Positions 1-12,001 of a DNA stretch of 64,000 bases are shown here, piece after piece. Within the stretch, counting starts at the first letter, position 1. Every line of letters starts with the position of its first letter. This stretch comes from Mercurialis annua. Its lineage: Eukaryota > Streptophyta > Magnoliopsida > Malpighiales > Euphorbiaceae. The notes beneath the pieces were generated by a model. It was not told the DNA's origin. It saw nothing but the letters and a program-made list of their open reading frames with translations, and did not search any database. The translations under genes and the position numbers were made by a program. Where the stretch lies: assembly GCF_937616625.2 (NCBI RefSeq), contig NC_065572.1:68074653-68138652 (forward strand). The letters run 5' to 3'.

Positions 1-121
1 CTCTCGAGTACTTACTATTCGGTTACTGTTTTGGAGTGTGTGTTATCTTTTAGTTCTTTTGTTGAACCAGAACATCAAAAATATACATAATTCTTAGTTA
101 TTCACCTAAAATTTGAGTTTA

Positions 122-3100
122 ATGGAGGAGACATTTGTTCCCTTCCGTGGAATAAAAAATGATCTTAAAGGAAGGCTTTTGTGCTACAAGCAAGACTGGA
201 CTGGAGGTCTCCGTGCGGGTATCAGGTTGTGATTCCTGTCTGCAATCATTGGTTACAAATGTGTGCCATTGTTGTAAGACATTTTGATTTTAATGATATT
301 TGAACAGTTCTGCCTATTATTAGGAAAACTTTGCAGATAATTAAAATTTCCTGTCTTATTTGTCTAACCAAATTTTTTTGTCACTATTTTCTTTCTTGCA
401 TTCAGGATTCTTGCTCCGACAACATATATATTCTTTGCTTCAGCAATTCCAGTTATATCTTTTGGAGAACAGCTTGAAAGAGATACCGGTTGGACCACTT
501 ACATAAGTCAGATAGTATTCTATTATTATTACTACACTGTTTATCTTCTAATACATATTTGTTTGATTACTTGCTGCAGATGGAAGTTTGACTGCAGTGC
601 AAACTCTTGCATCGACAGCACTTTGTGGAATCATCCATTCGATATTTGGAGGACAGCCCTTGCTCATACTGGGGGTCGCAGAACCAACAGTGTTGATGTA
701 TACATTTATGTTCAACTTTGCAAAGGACAGGAAGGATTTGGGACCAAAACTCTTCTTAGCTTGGACTGGATGGTATTTAAATGACCAATCTTATTTAGCT
801 TATTTACTTGGAGTGTTTTTTTTTGTCAATTTGTAGTATGTGCCTTATTTCTTTGGTTCTCAGGGTTTCTGTGTGGACTGGCTTGTTGCTTTTCTTGCTG
901 GCAATATTGGGTGCCTGCTCTTTAATTAACAGATTTACACGAGTGGCTGGCGAACTGTTTGGTCTACTGATTGCAATGCTTTTTATGCAGCAGGCCATAA
1001 GAGTGAGTATTCGTTTGATTATATCATATATCAGTTCAAGTTCTGAGGAGAGTTCAATGTCAGGGTAATTTTGAGTTTTGAGTGATTAAAAGGGTCGTAT
1101 TATATAGAAGAGGCTCGGGTTGTTTTATAGATTTACAATAAAAATCAACAGAACAACCAAAAATTGTCTTCTCATCACATTTCAACTTAATATATCCTAT
1201 AGGGAGTCGTGGAGGAGTTTGGCATACCCCAAAGAGAGAATCCTAACCAGACTGCATTCCAATCTTCTTGGCGATTTGGCAATGGAATGTTTGCTCTAGT
1301 TTTATCGTTTGGACTTCTGTGGACTGCACTAAAGAGCCGTACAGCTAGGTCGTGGCGCTATGGGACAGGTATCGGAGATTGCACAGAATTTACCTTTGTT
1401 TGGACTCCCTTGTCTGTCAGCTTTATATTTTGTTGACAAAGTTGTCTTTTTAATTTCTTTTTCAAGGTTGGTTGCGAGGATTTATTGCAGATTATGGAGT
1501 TCCTCTAATGGTACTTGCATGGACTGCAATATCTTACATCCCAGTTAATGATGTTCCGAGAGGGATCCCGAGGCGCCTTTTCAGTCCAAACCCATGGTCT
1601 CCTGGTGCATACTCGAATTGGACGGTTATTAATGTAAGCACTAGACTGCAATTTCCCATAAACTAGCTTCCATCAGCTTCAAGAGAGGCTAAATCTGTGC
1701 TGGTTTAACTTTTGAACTGATAATGGTGATCATATTCATATTTTATGCAGGAAATGACTGCTGTACCTCCTTTTTACATTCTTGGAGCATTTGTTCCTGC
1801 AACCATGATTGCAGTCCTTTACTACTTTGATCATAGTGTTGCATCTCAACTTGCCCAACAAAAGGAATTCAATTTGAAGAAGCCATCTTCCTATCATTAT
1901 GACCTTCTGCTTTTGGGAGTTTTGGTAAGATGTTTTCATGAACAATTTAATCACCTTGTAGCAACTTGACTAGGACTGTCAAAATTATGAGCAGAAATAA
2001 ATATATTATTTTTTGAATTATTGCGATGCACTTTACCTGTCCAGGTGATCTTATGCGGTCTCATCGGCATTCCTCCTTCAAATGGTGTGATTCCACAGTC
2101 TCCAATGCATACAAAATGCTTAGCGACCTTGAAACATCAGGTAATAGCCAGACTTCCTGGCTCTAAAGTCTACTATACAAATCTGATTCTTTTCTTCCTT
2201 CAGGCTATGGTTCTGTTTCCTTCTAAATTTTTTGCTGATTTTCTAAGCTCTAAATCCTGTGATAGAAAAGAAAATATCATACCCTTTCTATTTGCATTGC
2301 TGACTAACAAGCAAGACAAGGCTCAACCATCGGAGATTTGAACTATATTCTAACAATAAGAAAGGTTATCCACCTCGTTTCTAAAAAGATTTGACAAAGT
2401 TTTAAGACTCTGTCCTAGCGTTGCTAAGATAATTTAATGCATTGCTAAAACTGCATGCCTTTAGTTTTAAGATTTTTAATGCAGTGCTAGAACTTGGACA
2501 TTTTAATATCAAGATTCTGTCCTAGCTGATGCCTGCTCTTACTCCTTTGCTATCGAAGTCAGAAGCCTAGTGCTTTGAAAGTCAGCATACCTTGATGGAA
2601 GAGTTTGATACTGTGAAGAATAAGAGATTCAGGCTCCTGACTGAATTGACATTTGAAAAGGTTTCAATTGAGCTTTTTGCATTTTAGAAGATCAAATGCC
2701 AATTGTAGTGAAGCAAATTCAATCAAATTGCCACCAAGAAACACTTCTACATGGCTTTGTTTTACTTTCTTGTGTTCGAATTGTAGCCAAATTACTGTAT
2801 ATGAGCATTTTTCTGTTTCCTTGTGTTCTTGTTTGACACTTTCACCATCTCTTAAGCCCATCTTTCTAAAACCAGTTAAATATAAGATGTTGATCTAATT
2901 TATCTTTGTTTCTCTTCTTTGAGCAGCTTTTGCGAAATAAGCTAGTTTCGACAGTCAGAAGAAGCATTCACGATAACGCAAATCTGGGTCAGTTATACCA
3001 AAACATTCAAGAAGCTTACAATGAAATGCAGACTCCTTTAGTCTATCAATTGCCACCTGCCCTGGTAGTTTATCCTGCTTATCATTTGGTATGGAAAACA

Positions 3101-4368
3101 GCTTCCTCTTTTTCCTCTTTTTACTTACCTTCACTTCACGCAGGGACTGAAAGAGCTAAAAGAATCAACGATCCAAAAGGCATCAAGTACTGGCTACATT
3201 GATGCCCCTGTGGATGAAACCATATTTGATATTGATAAAGATGTAGATGATCTTTTACCTGTTGAAGTCAAAGAACAGCGCCTCAGCAATCTGCTTCAGG
3301 CATTGATGGTTGGTGGCTGTGTTGCTGCTATGCCTCTCCTGAAGAAGATCCCAACTTCAGTTCTTTGGGGATACTTTGCTTTTATGGCCATTGAAAGTTT
3401 ACCAGGAAATCAGTGCTGGGAGAGGATATTATTGCTTTTTACTGCTCCAAGTCGACGATACAAGTAAATCATTCTTTTAGCATTTGTTCTTTCTATAATT
3501 TGAAATCTGTCACTTTCTGCTAGTTTGATGTCAGTATCAACTTCACTTATATGTTGGTTTTATTATGTTTGCAGTAGTAGTTATTATACGCACTGTTATC
3601 GCACAGTTCATATCTTTTAAGCTGGCGGTTAGAAACTTGTAATTATTTCTCAAATACTTCTAATACCTCAGTTTCCTCCAACCTTTCAGGGTGCTGGAGA
3701 CGAGTCATTTAACTTTTGTCGAGACAGTACCCTTTAAAACAATTGCCATCTTCACCGTGTTCCAGACAACTTACCTGCTTCTGTGTTTTGGCTTGACATG
3801 GATTCCAATAGCCGGGGTCCTTTTTCCACTGTTAATCATGCTTCTAGTTCCTGTAAGGCAGTATGTGCTCCCTATATTTTTCAAAGGAGCTTTTCTTCAA
3901 GACCTGGATGCTGCAGAATATGAGGAAGCTCCTGCTGTATCTTACAACATTGCATGTGAAGTAAGTGGTCTTAACCTTTTCAATGTTCAATTAATCGAGC
4001 TTCTTTCACATTCCGCTTTTGGAGCTTCAAAAAATGACGTTCTGTCTATCTGGCAGGATCAGAACCCTCAAACAAGGTCATCTAATATCGATGGAGGAGA
4101 AATTCTTGATGAAATGGTGACGAGAAGCCGTGGGGAGTTCCGCCGAACACAAAGCCCTAAAGTGACAAGCTCAACACCAACTTCATTACAGGATATAAAA
4201 CCTGCATTTAGTCCACGTGCACCCAAAAGGCAATACAGTCCACGAGTTGGTGGTCTGAGGGCGGGCGAGAGGCCCCGCTTTACTGGCAGGGGAACCGAAA
4301 TAAAACAGACGCCCAGTCCAGGGGCATCAAACCTTGGTCAAAGCAGTCATGGGTCATCTTCAACTTAA
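122..4368 (+). CDS. BOR1: Boron (borate) exporter, BOR1 type
   Basis: This is a plasma-membrane borate efflux carrier of the SLC4/HCO3-transporter family, used in plants for xylem loading of boron. Twelve exons: 122-225, 406-488, 580-772, 864-1002, 1203-1368, 1467-1633, 1751-1924, 2045-2140, 2927-3064, 3144-3463, 3690-3960 and 4057-4368, giving 720 aa. The N-terminus (METFVPF-type, with the EE doublet), [31 protein letters not shown] and FTAPSRR match BOR1 closely, as does the tail [20 protein letters not shown], which favours BOR1/2 over BOR4-like members. The conserved core ends near residue 620 and a polar tail follows. The loop signals [11 protein letters not shown]398 and Y405 are present, as is the FFK lysine at 592. 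Residue 373 is His where Arabidopsis BOR1 has Tyr. The 121 leader bases in the window hold no upstream ATG. BOR1 versus BOR2 paralogy cannot be settled here. Confidence 0.96.
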
Positions 4369-5570
4369 AACCTAATATAACTCAGGTGAGTTCAGTTGTC
4401 ATTGTCAATGTGCTCGAGAGGTCATTTGTGTGTAACTAAACATTAGTCGTAATAGCTGTGCATTTTATTACCTGGCCATAACTTTAGAATCTGTCAATGT
4501 TATCGCTATATATGCAACAGAGAGACTGAACAGAGGAAATATTCTTGATAATGAAAATATGTGCTTTGAATTTATCTTGTCTGCTAAATTTTCTATTTCT
4601 TGCTTTTCCTTTTTGTTTACCCCTTTGGTATAGTCTCATCTATGTTAGTTTGAAGAGCATGAATTGCTTAGTATTCTTATTCTGAAATGTGAACAAGTAT
4701 ATGCACTACAGAACCATACTTGTTCTTTTGGTTTGCTTTAATTTTACAATTTAAGCTAAATGAAGTTATGCCAGCAGCTGAGCATGAATCTGCAGCTAGC
4801 ATTGCATCACCAAAACTGAACAGGTCCTTGCCTTATCATCTATTACACAGGAAACAAAAATGCTGAAACGAGAAACAGTAAAATATACCTATTTTACAGG
4901 AATATGTTATAAATTTAAAGTTTTAGAGCTTCACAAGCGTTTATAAATAAGAAAACAAAACACGGATAAATAGGACTTGAACAAGTTTTCGTGCAGCATA
5001 ACTTATCGCTAACCTCTTTGTAGGCACTCTTTTCTTAAGGGACAGTGATGAGATTGATGTCATGTTTGCACTAATGGTTATAGGATGGTGAGTAACTGAG
5101 TGATGAGTGGGTGGGAATCTCTTTAGGTAAAGATCGCTGTTAATCATTTGCTTTATATGTCCTTTCTGCCAACACAAGCTGAACTAGTTGTATCTCTTTT
5201 AGTGACATGATAATTTAATCGACTTTGTATTGGATACATCAGCAAAGATTTCAGATAGACAAAACGAGATTGCCTTTGGGCTGGCTGCGACAATTGTTAA
5301 TAAACCAGCAGGATACATATGGTAGTGCTAAAATGTACAATTTGTTTCCACTATCTTTACTCCAACTAGGATACCCATTTTTGAGAATTTTGCATGTCTG
5401 CTACAGTTATGCTGTTGATAGATATTGAAATTGATTCATCTAATGGACACTTACCTAAATCTAGATAAGACGGATCTTTGGACACGACCACGGTGAAACA
5501 ATGTTACTTTAAGGTTCATTATGTAAAAAAATGAAATTTTGTGTCGAAATATATTAGAAAGTGACTGAAG
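4369..5570. other. BOR1 3' flank, no gene seen
   Basis: This stretch holds the BOR1 3' UTR and AT-rich intergenic DNA. A possible 3' UTR intron donor (gtgagt) lies at about 4386. The only structure I see is a degenerate mobile-element relic at about 4850-5000. Its right end, GTTTTCGTGCAGCAT, resembles the GTTGCACGGAAA family found elsewhere in the window. Short ORFs here have no recognisable product. Confidence 0.6.
4850..5000. mobile_element. MITE relic, GTTGCACGGAAA family
   Basis: The right end reads CAAGTTTTCGTGCAGCATAA, which reverse-complements to a variant of the GTTGCACGGAAAC end seen at about 30400, 45205, 46282 and 46400. The left end is only weakly matched (ACACAGGAAACAAAA near 4847). 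The boundaries and the target duplication are not resolved. Confidence 0.35.
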
Positions 5571-6117
5571 TAGGGGTGAGCATTCGGTCGGTTCGGTCAA
5601 AACCGATCCAAAAGTGGCCAAACCGATTAAGCCGAATGTTGTAATATTTTTGACCGAACCGACCGAACAAAGAACATTAACCGAATCTGTTTCGACCGAA
5701 TTTTTTTTGGTCGTGTCGGTTAAATTGGGTATTTATGGGTTTTTATGGGCTTTTTCAATTACATATGCTTTAAAGATCAATTTTTTTTTTTACAAATTCA
5801 AATAATTAAATTCTATGAAAATTAGAAAAAAATGAAGCATTTTCTCACAAATCCAAACAATATACCATAGCAAGAATTAAATTTAAAAAATATATCAACC
5901 TACTTTTCATAATAAGCATTCAAAATTTTAAGTATTTGGTCGGTTCGGTTAAAGTGTAAATTTTAAATTTTTAACCGAACCGTTAACCGATAACCGAAAA
6001 TTTATATTTTTTTAACTGAACCGACCGAATGAAAATTTATCACCGAACCAAACCGACCGAAATTCACTGGTTCGGTCGGTTTGGTCGGTTTTTTCAAAAC
6101 TTTGCTTACCCCTAGAA
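5571..6117. mobile_element. Non-autonomous element rich in CGGTTCGGT
   Basis: About 547 bp begins TAGGGGTGAGCATTCGGTCG and ends with GCTTACCCCTA, so the terminal TAGGGGTRAGC is inverted. Just inside both ends, and internally, are many copies of GGTTCGGT/ACCGAACC in both orientations, around an AT-rich core. No transposase ORF is visible. Such CGGTTCGGT-laden elements are common in plant introns and spacers. I could not find a clean target-site duplication, so I leave the superfamily open. Confidence 0.6.
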
Positions 6118-6374
6118 TGAACTGTCCGTGCAACCTAGTCTAAAATCAATGTGACAAAGTGCACATAATCTATTGAATTTGTGTCAAACACAAGGTATCA
6201 TATCAAATAATTAACTCAGATAACTAATCCATAATTTTCTCACCTTAGGATATATTCTTGTCTAACCATCTCTAAGCTTGGAAATTTCATAAAAAAACAG
6301 AAGAAAAAGAAAAAAAAGGCAGAACTTATAAAATCACAATTACAAAACATTTAAGACAAAACAGGAAAAAAAAA

Positions 6375-6757
6375 CTAAGATTGGAGTTTGAATTTGTGGG
6401 AAGGGAAAGGAGGCAATCGCAGAACAGCTTCCTCTGTCTCAATGGGGTCCGACCTCAAAATCTGCAGTTCAATTAAACAAATTAGAACAAACCAAATACA
6501 AGGAATTAGCTAAAAACTGTTGAATACAATCAAGAATTAGCGTATAAACTGAAGTAATTAGAGAGAGAAAAGAGAGTTACTGGGTCTTGAAGGGGAGGTT
6601 TAGTGTCATCTTGGGCTGGCCTAAAGAAAGGTTTTTGGGGTTTATTGATGACACTGTTAATGCTGGATTTCATTGTTGCAGATGTTATCTCCGATGAGAA
6701 CAAATTTGTTCGGGCCATGGGTGATGAGGGGAGATGGTGGTTGTAAGGTTGTGACAT
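6375..6757 (-). CDS. Small conserved-looking protein, function unknown (87 aa)
   Basis: Two exons on the minus strand, 6757-6581 and 6461-6375, joined at GT/AG borders (acceptor ctgcag). They give 87 aa ending in TAG. The protein starts MSQPYNHHLPSSPMARTNLF, is Ser/Thr/Pro-rich at first, and has a middle run KPQKPFFRPAQDDTKPPLQD. The second exon encodes an acidic-hydrophobic tail, RSDPIETEEAVLRLPPFPSH. There is no signal peptide, membrane segment or cysteine pattern. The clean splice, and a frame that continues into a compact tail rather than random sequence, argue for a real gene. It lies head to head with the glutaredoxin-like gene at 7291, 533 bp away. I do not recognise the family. Confidence 0.7.
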
Positions 6758-7290
6758 ATTGATGGATCAGATTGGGATGGCTGTGTTACTTGTGTATGTT
6801 GACGAGGTGGCCGCCGTTTATTTTGTTACATAGAGGTTCATCGGAAAAAAAATTAACGGAAAAAATTTACACTAGTCAATGTCAGCTTCTTTTAACTTTT
6901 TTTATACCAGTAAAGAATTGATTTAAAAATTAAGATAATTTTTTTTTGATACAAGAGAGGAGGCAAAGCCTAAAAACAATTACATACGGGTAACACTAAA
7001 AATAAATTAACTCTAAATGAATGATTTATAAAAACATTAAAAATAAATTCATAAAAATATTTAAAAAGTTGAGGCACTACTAGTGTAATATTTCCTTTCT
7101 AATGGGCTTTTATTTTTTTTGAATTGTGCTTCAGCCTTCATAGGATTCCCCTCATGTCCCACCACGTTTACAATTTCCTTTTTTGTAATTATTAAACATA
7201 ACAGCTTTCTAGCCGTTGAGGCTGAGAAAATTTGAAAACAAAAACATGGTGTTCCATTAATTCCACTATTTTTATGTATTAACGGAAAAA
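6758..7290. promoter_or_regulatory. Divergent intergenic promoter region
   Basis: These 533 bp separate the start codons of two head-to-head genes, so both promoters and 5' leaders must lie here. The sequence is AT-rich, and its direct motifs are too generic to assign. A minus-strand ORF reading inward from the glutaredoxin-like gene is only a shadow. Confidence 0.5.
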
Positions 7291-8112
7291 ATGAAGGGAA
7301 TGAAAGGGAGGGTATTACAGAAGCTAAAATCAATAAAACCAATTGGCGAAGATGGATTTCTTATAGTGAAAAATGGTGCAGATGAGTTCGTGGAAACACT
7401 GTCAAAAATACCAATTTTCAAGTCACAATTCAAGAAAGAAGCTGATGCTCTCGATGAAGAAGATAAAGAAAATGTTAGGCCAGCACCGGCAGCGACTAAG
7501 TATACAGCTGAAATTCCATGTTTTCGACCACCCGATCCGAATTCTGCTACCCTGTTTGACCCCAACCTTCTTGCTGCATTTGAACAAGCTCTTGAACAAC
7601 ATAAAAGAGCTGAAGAAGAAGAGTTTTTATTCGGGTTTGAAGAGAAGTGTCCGCCAGGAGGCAGTGAGTGTGTGATTCTCTACACAACGACAATTCGAGG
7701 AGTCCGAAAAACATTCGAGGAATGCAGAACTATTCGGTTCGTTTTAGAGAGTTTCGGGGTACGATTCTACGAGAGAGATGTGTGGATGCACAGCGAGTAT
7801 AAAGACGAGTTACGGAACGTTTTAGGAGGGGATAATAATGGGACGGTGCCTCCTCCTCCGAGGCTTTTCGTAAAAGGAAGAGACATTGGAGGAGCAGAGG
7901 AGGTTCTGAGATTACATGAGCAAGGGAAATTGAAGCTGCTCTTCCATGGGATTCCTTCAATGCCACCATCTTGCCAAGGCTGTGCTGGTTTTAAGTTTTT
8001 GGTTTGTTTTCAGTGTAATGGGAGCCGTAGAGTGATTCAAGAGGATGGGTTGTCAACTGTTTGCCAACATTGTAATGAGAATGGTTTAGTTATCTGTCCC
8101 TTTTGTTCTTGA
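7291..8112 (+). CDS. Glutaredoxin-like protein with C-terminal CxxC zinc motifs
   Basis: An intronless gene of 273 aa of the plant family related to Arabidopsis At5g39865/At3g28850. The N-terminal third is polar and charged. The glutaredoxin-fold domain runs from about residue 127 (CVILYTTTIRGVRKTFEEC) to about 220, with the glutathione-site-like PPRLFVKGRDIGGAEEV. The usual N-terminal CxxC/CxxS active site is replaced by TTTIRG, as is typical of this subfamily, so classical thiol-disulfide activity is doubtful. The last 50 residues hold four CxxC pairs (CQGC, CFQC, CQHC, CPFC), likely binding zinc. The first ATG of the open frame is MKGMKGRV; an alternative start three codons later would change little. 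The biological role is unknown. Confidence 0.9.
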   Translation: MKGMKGRVLQKLKSIKPIGEDGFLIVKNGADEFVETLSKIPIFKSQFKKEADALDEEDKENVRPAPAATKYTAEIPCFRPPDPNSATLFDPNLLAAFEQALEQHKRAEEEEFLFGFEEKCPPGGSECVILYTTTIRGVRKTFEECRTIRFVLESFGVRFYERDVWMHSEYKDELRNVLGGDNNGTVPPPPRLFVKGRDIGGAEEVLRLHEQGKLKLLFHGIPSMPPSCQGCAGFKFLVCFQCNGSRRVIQEDGLSTVCQHCNENGLVICPFCS

Positions 8113-8637
8113 ACATTATTCATATTTGGTTTCAATTCTTTTTGTAAATCCTTATTCCAGATTATAACTAAATTACGACATAGCATAATTCTGCAATTTT
8201 AGCACCCAACATTAATTAGAGTGTGATTTGTTTGGCGTCGTTTTCGTTTTTCTTGGTTGCCCATCCGGTTTTTAGGCCGTGACTTCTCCGGATGACCCGC
8301 GTCGCGCACCTGACATGGTAGATGAGTCTGCCAGCGGGAATCTTTTGCATTTATAAGACTCGAATCCGAGACTTTACTTAAACAATATCAAGCCATTTAC
8401 CACTTGAACCAATTCCGTTTCCGTGGCCAGAGAAAAAAAAACAAAGAAACGGTGCGTTTAAGACAAGTCACCGGCTAACACCCGCTAAACTGACCAGCTA
8501 ACTAGCTGTGTCTGCATCTGCTAAACCCGTGAGAGTGTAAACGCTAATAAATTATAAAAAAACATTTAAAAGTAAAAAATAATAATAAAACAATAGGGAA
8601 GTCATTCCAATCAATTTGAATAAGTTGAGAGAGGGAG
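8113..8637. other. Spacer with a SINE-like repeat
   Basis: AT-rich 3' flank of the glutaredoxin-like gene and 5' flank of the GDSL esterase gene. The middle holds the tRNA-derived repeat listed separately. I see nothing else. Confidence 0.5.
8240..8418 (-). mobile_element. SINE-like tRNA-derived repeat
   Basis: Read on the minus strand from about 8418, the sequence begins GGAATTGGTTCAAGTGGTAA. This holds a good pol III A box (TGGTTCAAGTGG). About 40 bases on comes a B box, GGATTCGAGTC. A GC-richer body of about 100 bp follows. The head resembles plant Au-like SINEs. The 3' end is approximate and no flanking duplication was found. An old tRNA pseudogene is the alternative. Confidence 0.5.
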
Positions 8638-11145
8638 ATGAGACCGCAAATAGTGCTGTTCGGAGATTCAATTACCGAGCAATCTTTCCGATCAGATGGT
8701 TGGGGCGCTGCTCTTGCTGACACTTATTCCCGCAAGGTACACAATGCATCATAAAATTACCCTTTTACTCACTTTACCTAATTTATCAATCTTAATTTGT
8801 ACCCGGCCGTAACAGGCTGATGTGTTAGTTCGTGGCTATGGCGGTTACAACACTCGATGGGCCTTGTTCTTGTTGCATCACATTTTCCCTATTGTGAGTG
8901 ACTATGTTTTTGTTTTTTTATTTATGGGTTTTACTGGTTCTGTGATCCGGAATTGTAATCGAGTGGGTTATTTATTATGGCATTGGTGTTTGTTGTATGT
9001 GTTGTTGTAGGGTTTAAGTAAACCTCCAGCTGCTGTTACTATATTCTTTGGTGCTAATGATGCTGCTGTTAAGGGGAGAACTAGTGATAGGCAGCATGTT
9101 CTTGTTGATGAATACACGGATAATTTGCGGAAAATTGTTCGACATTTGAAGGTTTCTGTTTTTTTGTTGCGTGTTTAATGTTTGCTTAGCTTATATGCTA
9201 GAAGAATTTGATGTTCAGCTTATTATCTGATTGGAATTGTGTATTCTATACTCGTGCCAGTAATAATGCAGTGCATTGCATTGGGGAGAATCCTGAAAAC
9301 AGCTTGATTTTTTGAAACCAATGTAGCATAAATGTTATCATCATATAGTAGGCTCTTCTACAGGAGATCACTTGACTCCTTTTATTGTTGGATTGGAAAT
9401 GTAGCTGGTATAGTTAGATGAATAATAAGAAATATTAGTAATATTTATTTTCTCAATAATGATTCATCAAGTTTCCTGCACTAGTCTTTGTGAATTTGTA
9501 TTCCAATTTCTTCCACTTCAAGTTCCTAGTTCCTAATGTTTTTATGGCGAACCAGTCACTTGTAGAATTAGTTATGCATTTCTTCAGTACATATGACTGG
9601 ACATTTTGTTAATTATAGACTCGTTTCTTATTCTATCTATGGAACTTGGTTGTAGGAGTGTTCACCTACCATGCTAATTGTGCTCATCACTCCACCTCCA
9701 ATTGATGAAGAAGGGCGTTTTGAATTTGCGAGGTATGAATTTGTATTCTTCTTCATGTGACTGACAGACAGGCATACAGAATATATAGACTGACAGATAA
9801 ACATGGCAACTTGTGTATGTGGGTCATTTGTTGGCAATACTTGGCATCTCTACTTTACTTATTTCAGCCAAAGATGTGATGCTAGCATACATTTCTTCAT
9901 TCAATTCTAAGATAAATTCTGAAATGAAGACATTTAATATAGTTCCTTGTTGCCATCAGAATCAAATATCTAGAAAATATAATTTACACAAAAAAATTAG
10001 AACTAAAATCCATGGTTCCATCTTTTAGTTGCCTTTTTTCATTCTTTTTGTCTTGCAGCTATACGCTAATGATTTGTCATTTGTTGCCTAATCCTAGTCA
10101 TACCAAAACCTCGTTTAATTTAAGAATGCAGGAATCACGAGTTTGTTATCATTCAAGTTGATGTTCTGGTCAAGTGTTGCGATAATCCTATGGCTATGTT
10201 ATGCAGGTCTTTATATGGTGAGCAAGCTATGGAACTTCCGGAAAGGACAAATGAAATGGCAGGAGTTTATGCTAGGCAGTGTGTTGAGTTAGCAAAGGAA
10301 CTACGTGTCTGCTCAATTAATTTATGGTCTAAGATGCAAGAAACAGAGAGTTGGCAGAAAAAGTTTCTGAGGTTTGTCTAACATATATGTACTTCGAAAA
10401 CCTAATTGGTAATAGGTATGATCTAAACATCTAAAATTGAAGATCTCTATTCTGATATTTGAGGAGATAATTCAACTATACTTGAATAAGAATTAGGTTA
10501 CATTTTCATAGAACTCCTAGTGATTAATATCTATAATTGTAATAAAAAATGGTTCCCTGTATTTAACTCACTACGTGGATTCTTACTGCATCAATTGTGC
10601 TCCTTTTCTATTCTTAAAGCAAAACATACTTGCCCAGCTGTTTTTTAGTTACTGACGGCCTGATTCAATCAAATAATTTGTGAAATATTATTTGTTCATC
10701 TTGACCATCCATAGTTAGAAATAAACAAAAATCTTAATTATTGCATGTATCATGTGCTGTTCCTCATTTTCGATTGCAATTGCGGGTGGAATCGTCTTAA
10801 TCGTATCCTGTCGTCTTTATCCATCAAGGACTTTTTTTCTGGAATATTGATCAGAGAAGAAAAGAATTCAATTCATCGAATCAACTTTTATTATCATTAT
10901 TGTGATAACTGAATTACTGTTATTTAGTGTTTAACTCAGTCGGAAGGACTAACTAGCATGTCAATAACAGAGATGGATTGCACCTGACATCAGAAGGTAA
11001 CGCAGTGGTCAGTCGAGAAGTTATAAGAGTATTCAGCGAAGCATGGGTCTCTGCGGCAGAAATGCCATTTGATTTTCCTCACCACTCAGAAATTGACGGA
11101 AAGAACCCCGAAAAAGCTTTTCAACAGCAATGCCCTATAGCTTAA
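8638..11145 (+). CDS. GDSL esterase/lipase, isoamyl acetate-hydrolysing (IAH1-like)
   Basis: Six exons: 8638-8736, 8816-8893, 9011-9151, 9656-9732, 10207-10371 and 10971-11145, giving 244 aa. The SGNH-hydrolase signature blocks are all present. Block I is VLFGDSITEQSF with the catalytic Ser. The Gly block is VRGYGGYNTRWA. Block III is FFGANDAA with the Asn. Block V is DGLHLTSEG with the catalytic Asp and His. There is no signal peptide, and the length matches the small CPRD49/IAH1-like branch rather than the secreted plant GDSL lipases of about 360 aa. It probably cleaves short-chain acyl esters in the cytosol; the substrate is inferred from yeast IAH1. Confidence 0.93.
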
Positions 11146-11785
11146 GCTTTTGATCGGATCAAAGTCTTGAATTTCTTGATGTTCCCTCAAATCATTTGAG
11201 AATTGTAGCTTTGGTAGTAATTGAACTTCATACAGGCATTTGATGAGGAACACTTGGTAATACTACCGTATCATACAAGCTATTGTAATAGGGTTTCTTT
11301 TTGCAATTTAAAGCTATTAGATTCAAAACTTGTCAATTGTTTTTGGCCATTATGAACATCTAAGTCCTGAGTTAATGATATTAAAGCACACCTGATAGTA
11401 AATGGGAGTGTTTGGCGTTACCTTGACCTGTATTAAGAGTTTGTTAGTAATATTAATAAAAATGAAATTAAAAGCATGCTTTAATTTTGCTAATTTATGC
11501 CAACTTTGTTTCTAATGACTCTGCCAATGTGAACTGTGAAACATTATTAATGCTAAAGAATTTGTTTTGCATAGTAATTTAATTAATTTCGGTTACAATA
11601 TAAGCAACAAATTCTCATTTAATTTGTTATAATCCTTAAATGTTATGTCCAATTAAATTAGCTATTTGAACTGGCCTGTCTAAATGTTCCTTAGCCGGTC
11701 AACACTATCAACACAAAGTTAAAGTGACTAAACTGGCCCTTGTTTTGAAATAGTATTACAGGTTAAAATTTGTAATTAGACCAGG

Positions 11786-11905
11786 GTGCACTGAACCAAC
11801 CGAAAAACTGAACCAAAAATCAGTCCGGTTCATTTATAATAAATTTTTAAATTTTTAAAGTTTTAGTTTGGTTTGATTATTAATTTTTAAAAACCGAAAG
11901 AAGAA

Positions 11906-12001
<96 letters not shown>

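Noticed and set aside
7272..7565. Minus-strand ORF overlapping the glutaredoxin-like gene start
   Set aside because: It lies almost wholly inside the coding frame of a well-supported gene and has no family resemblance.
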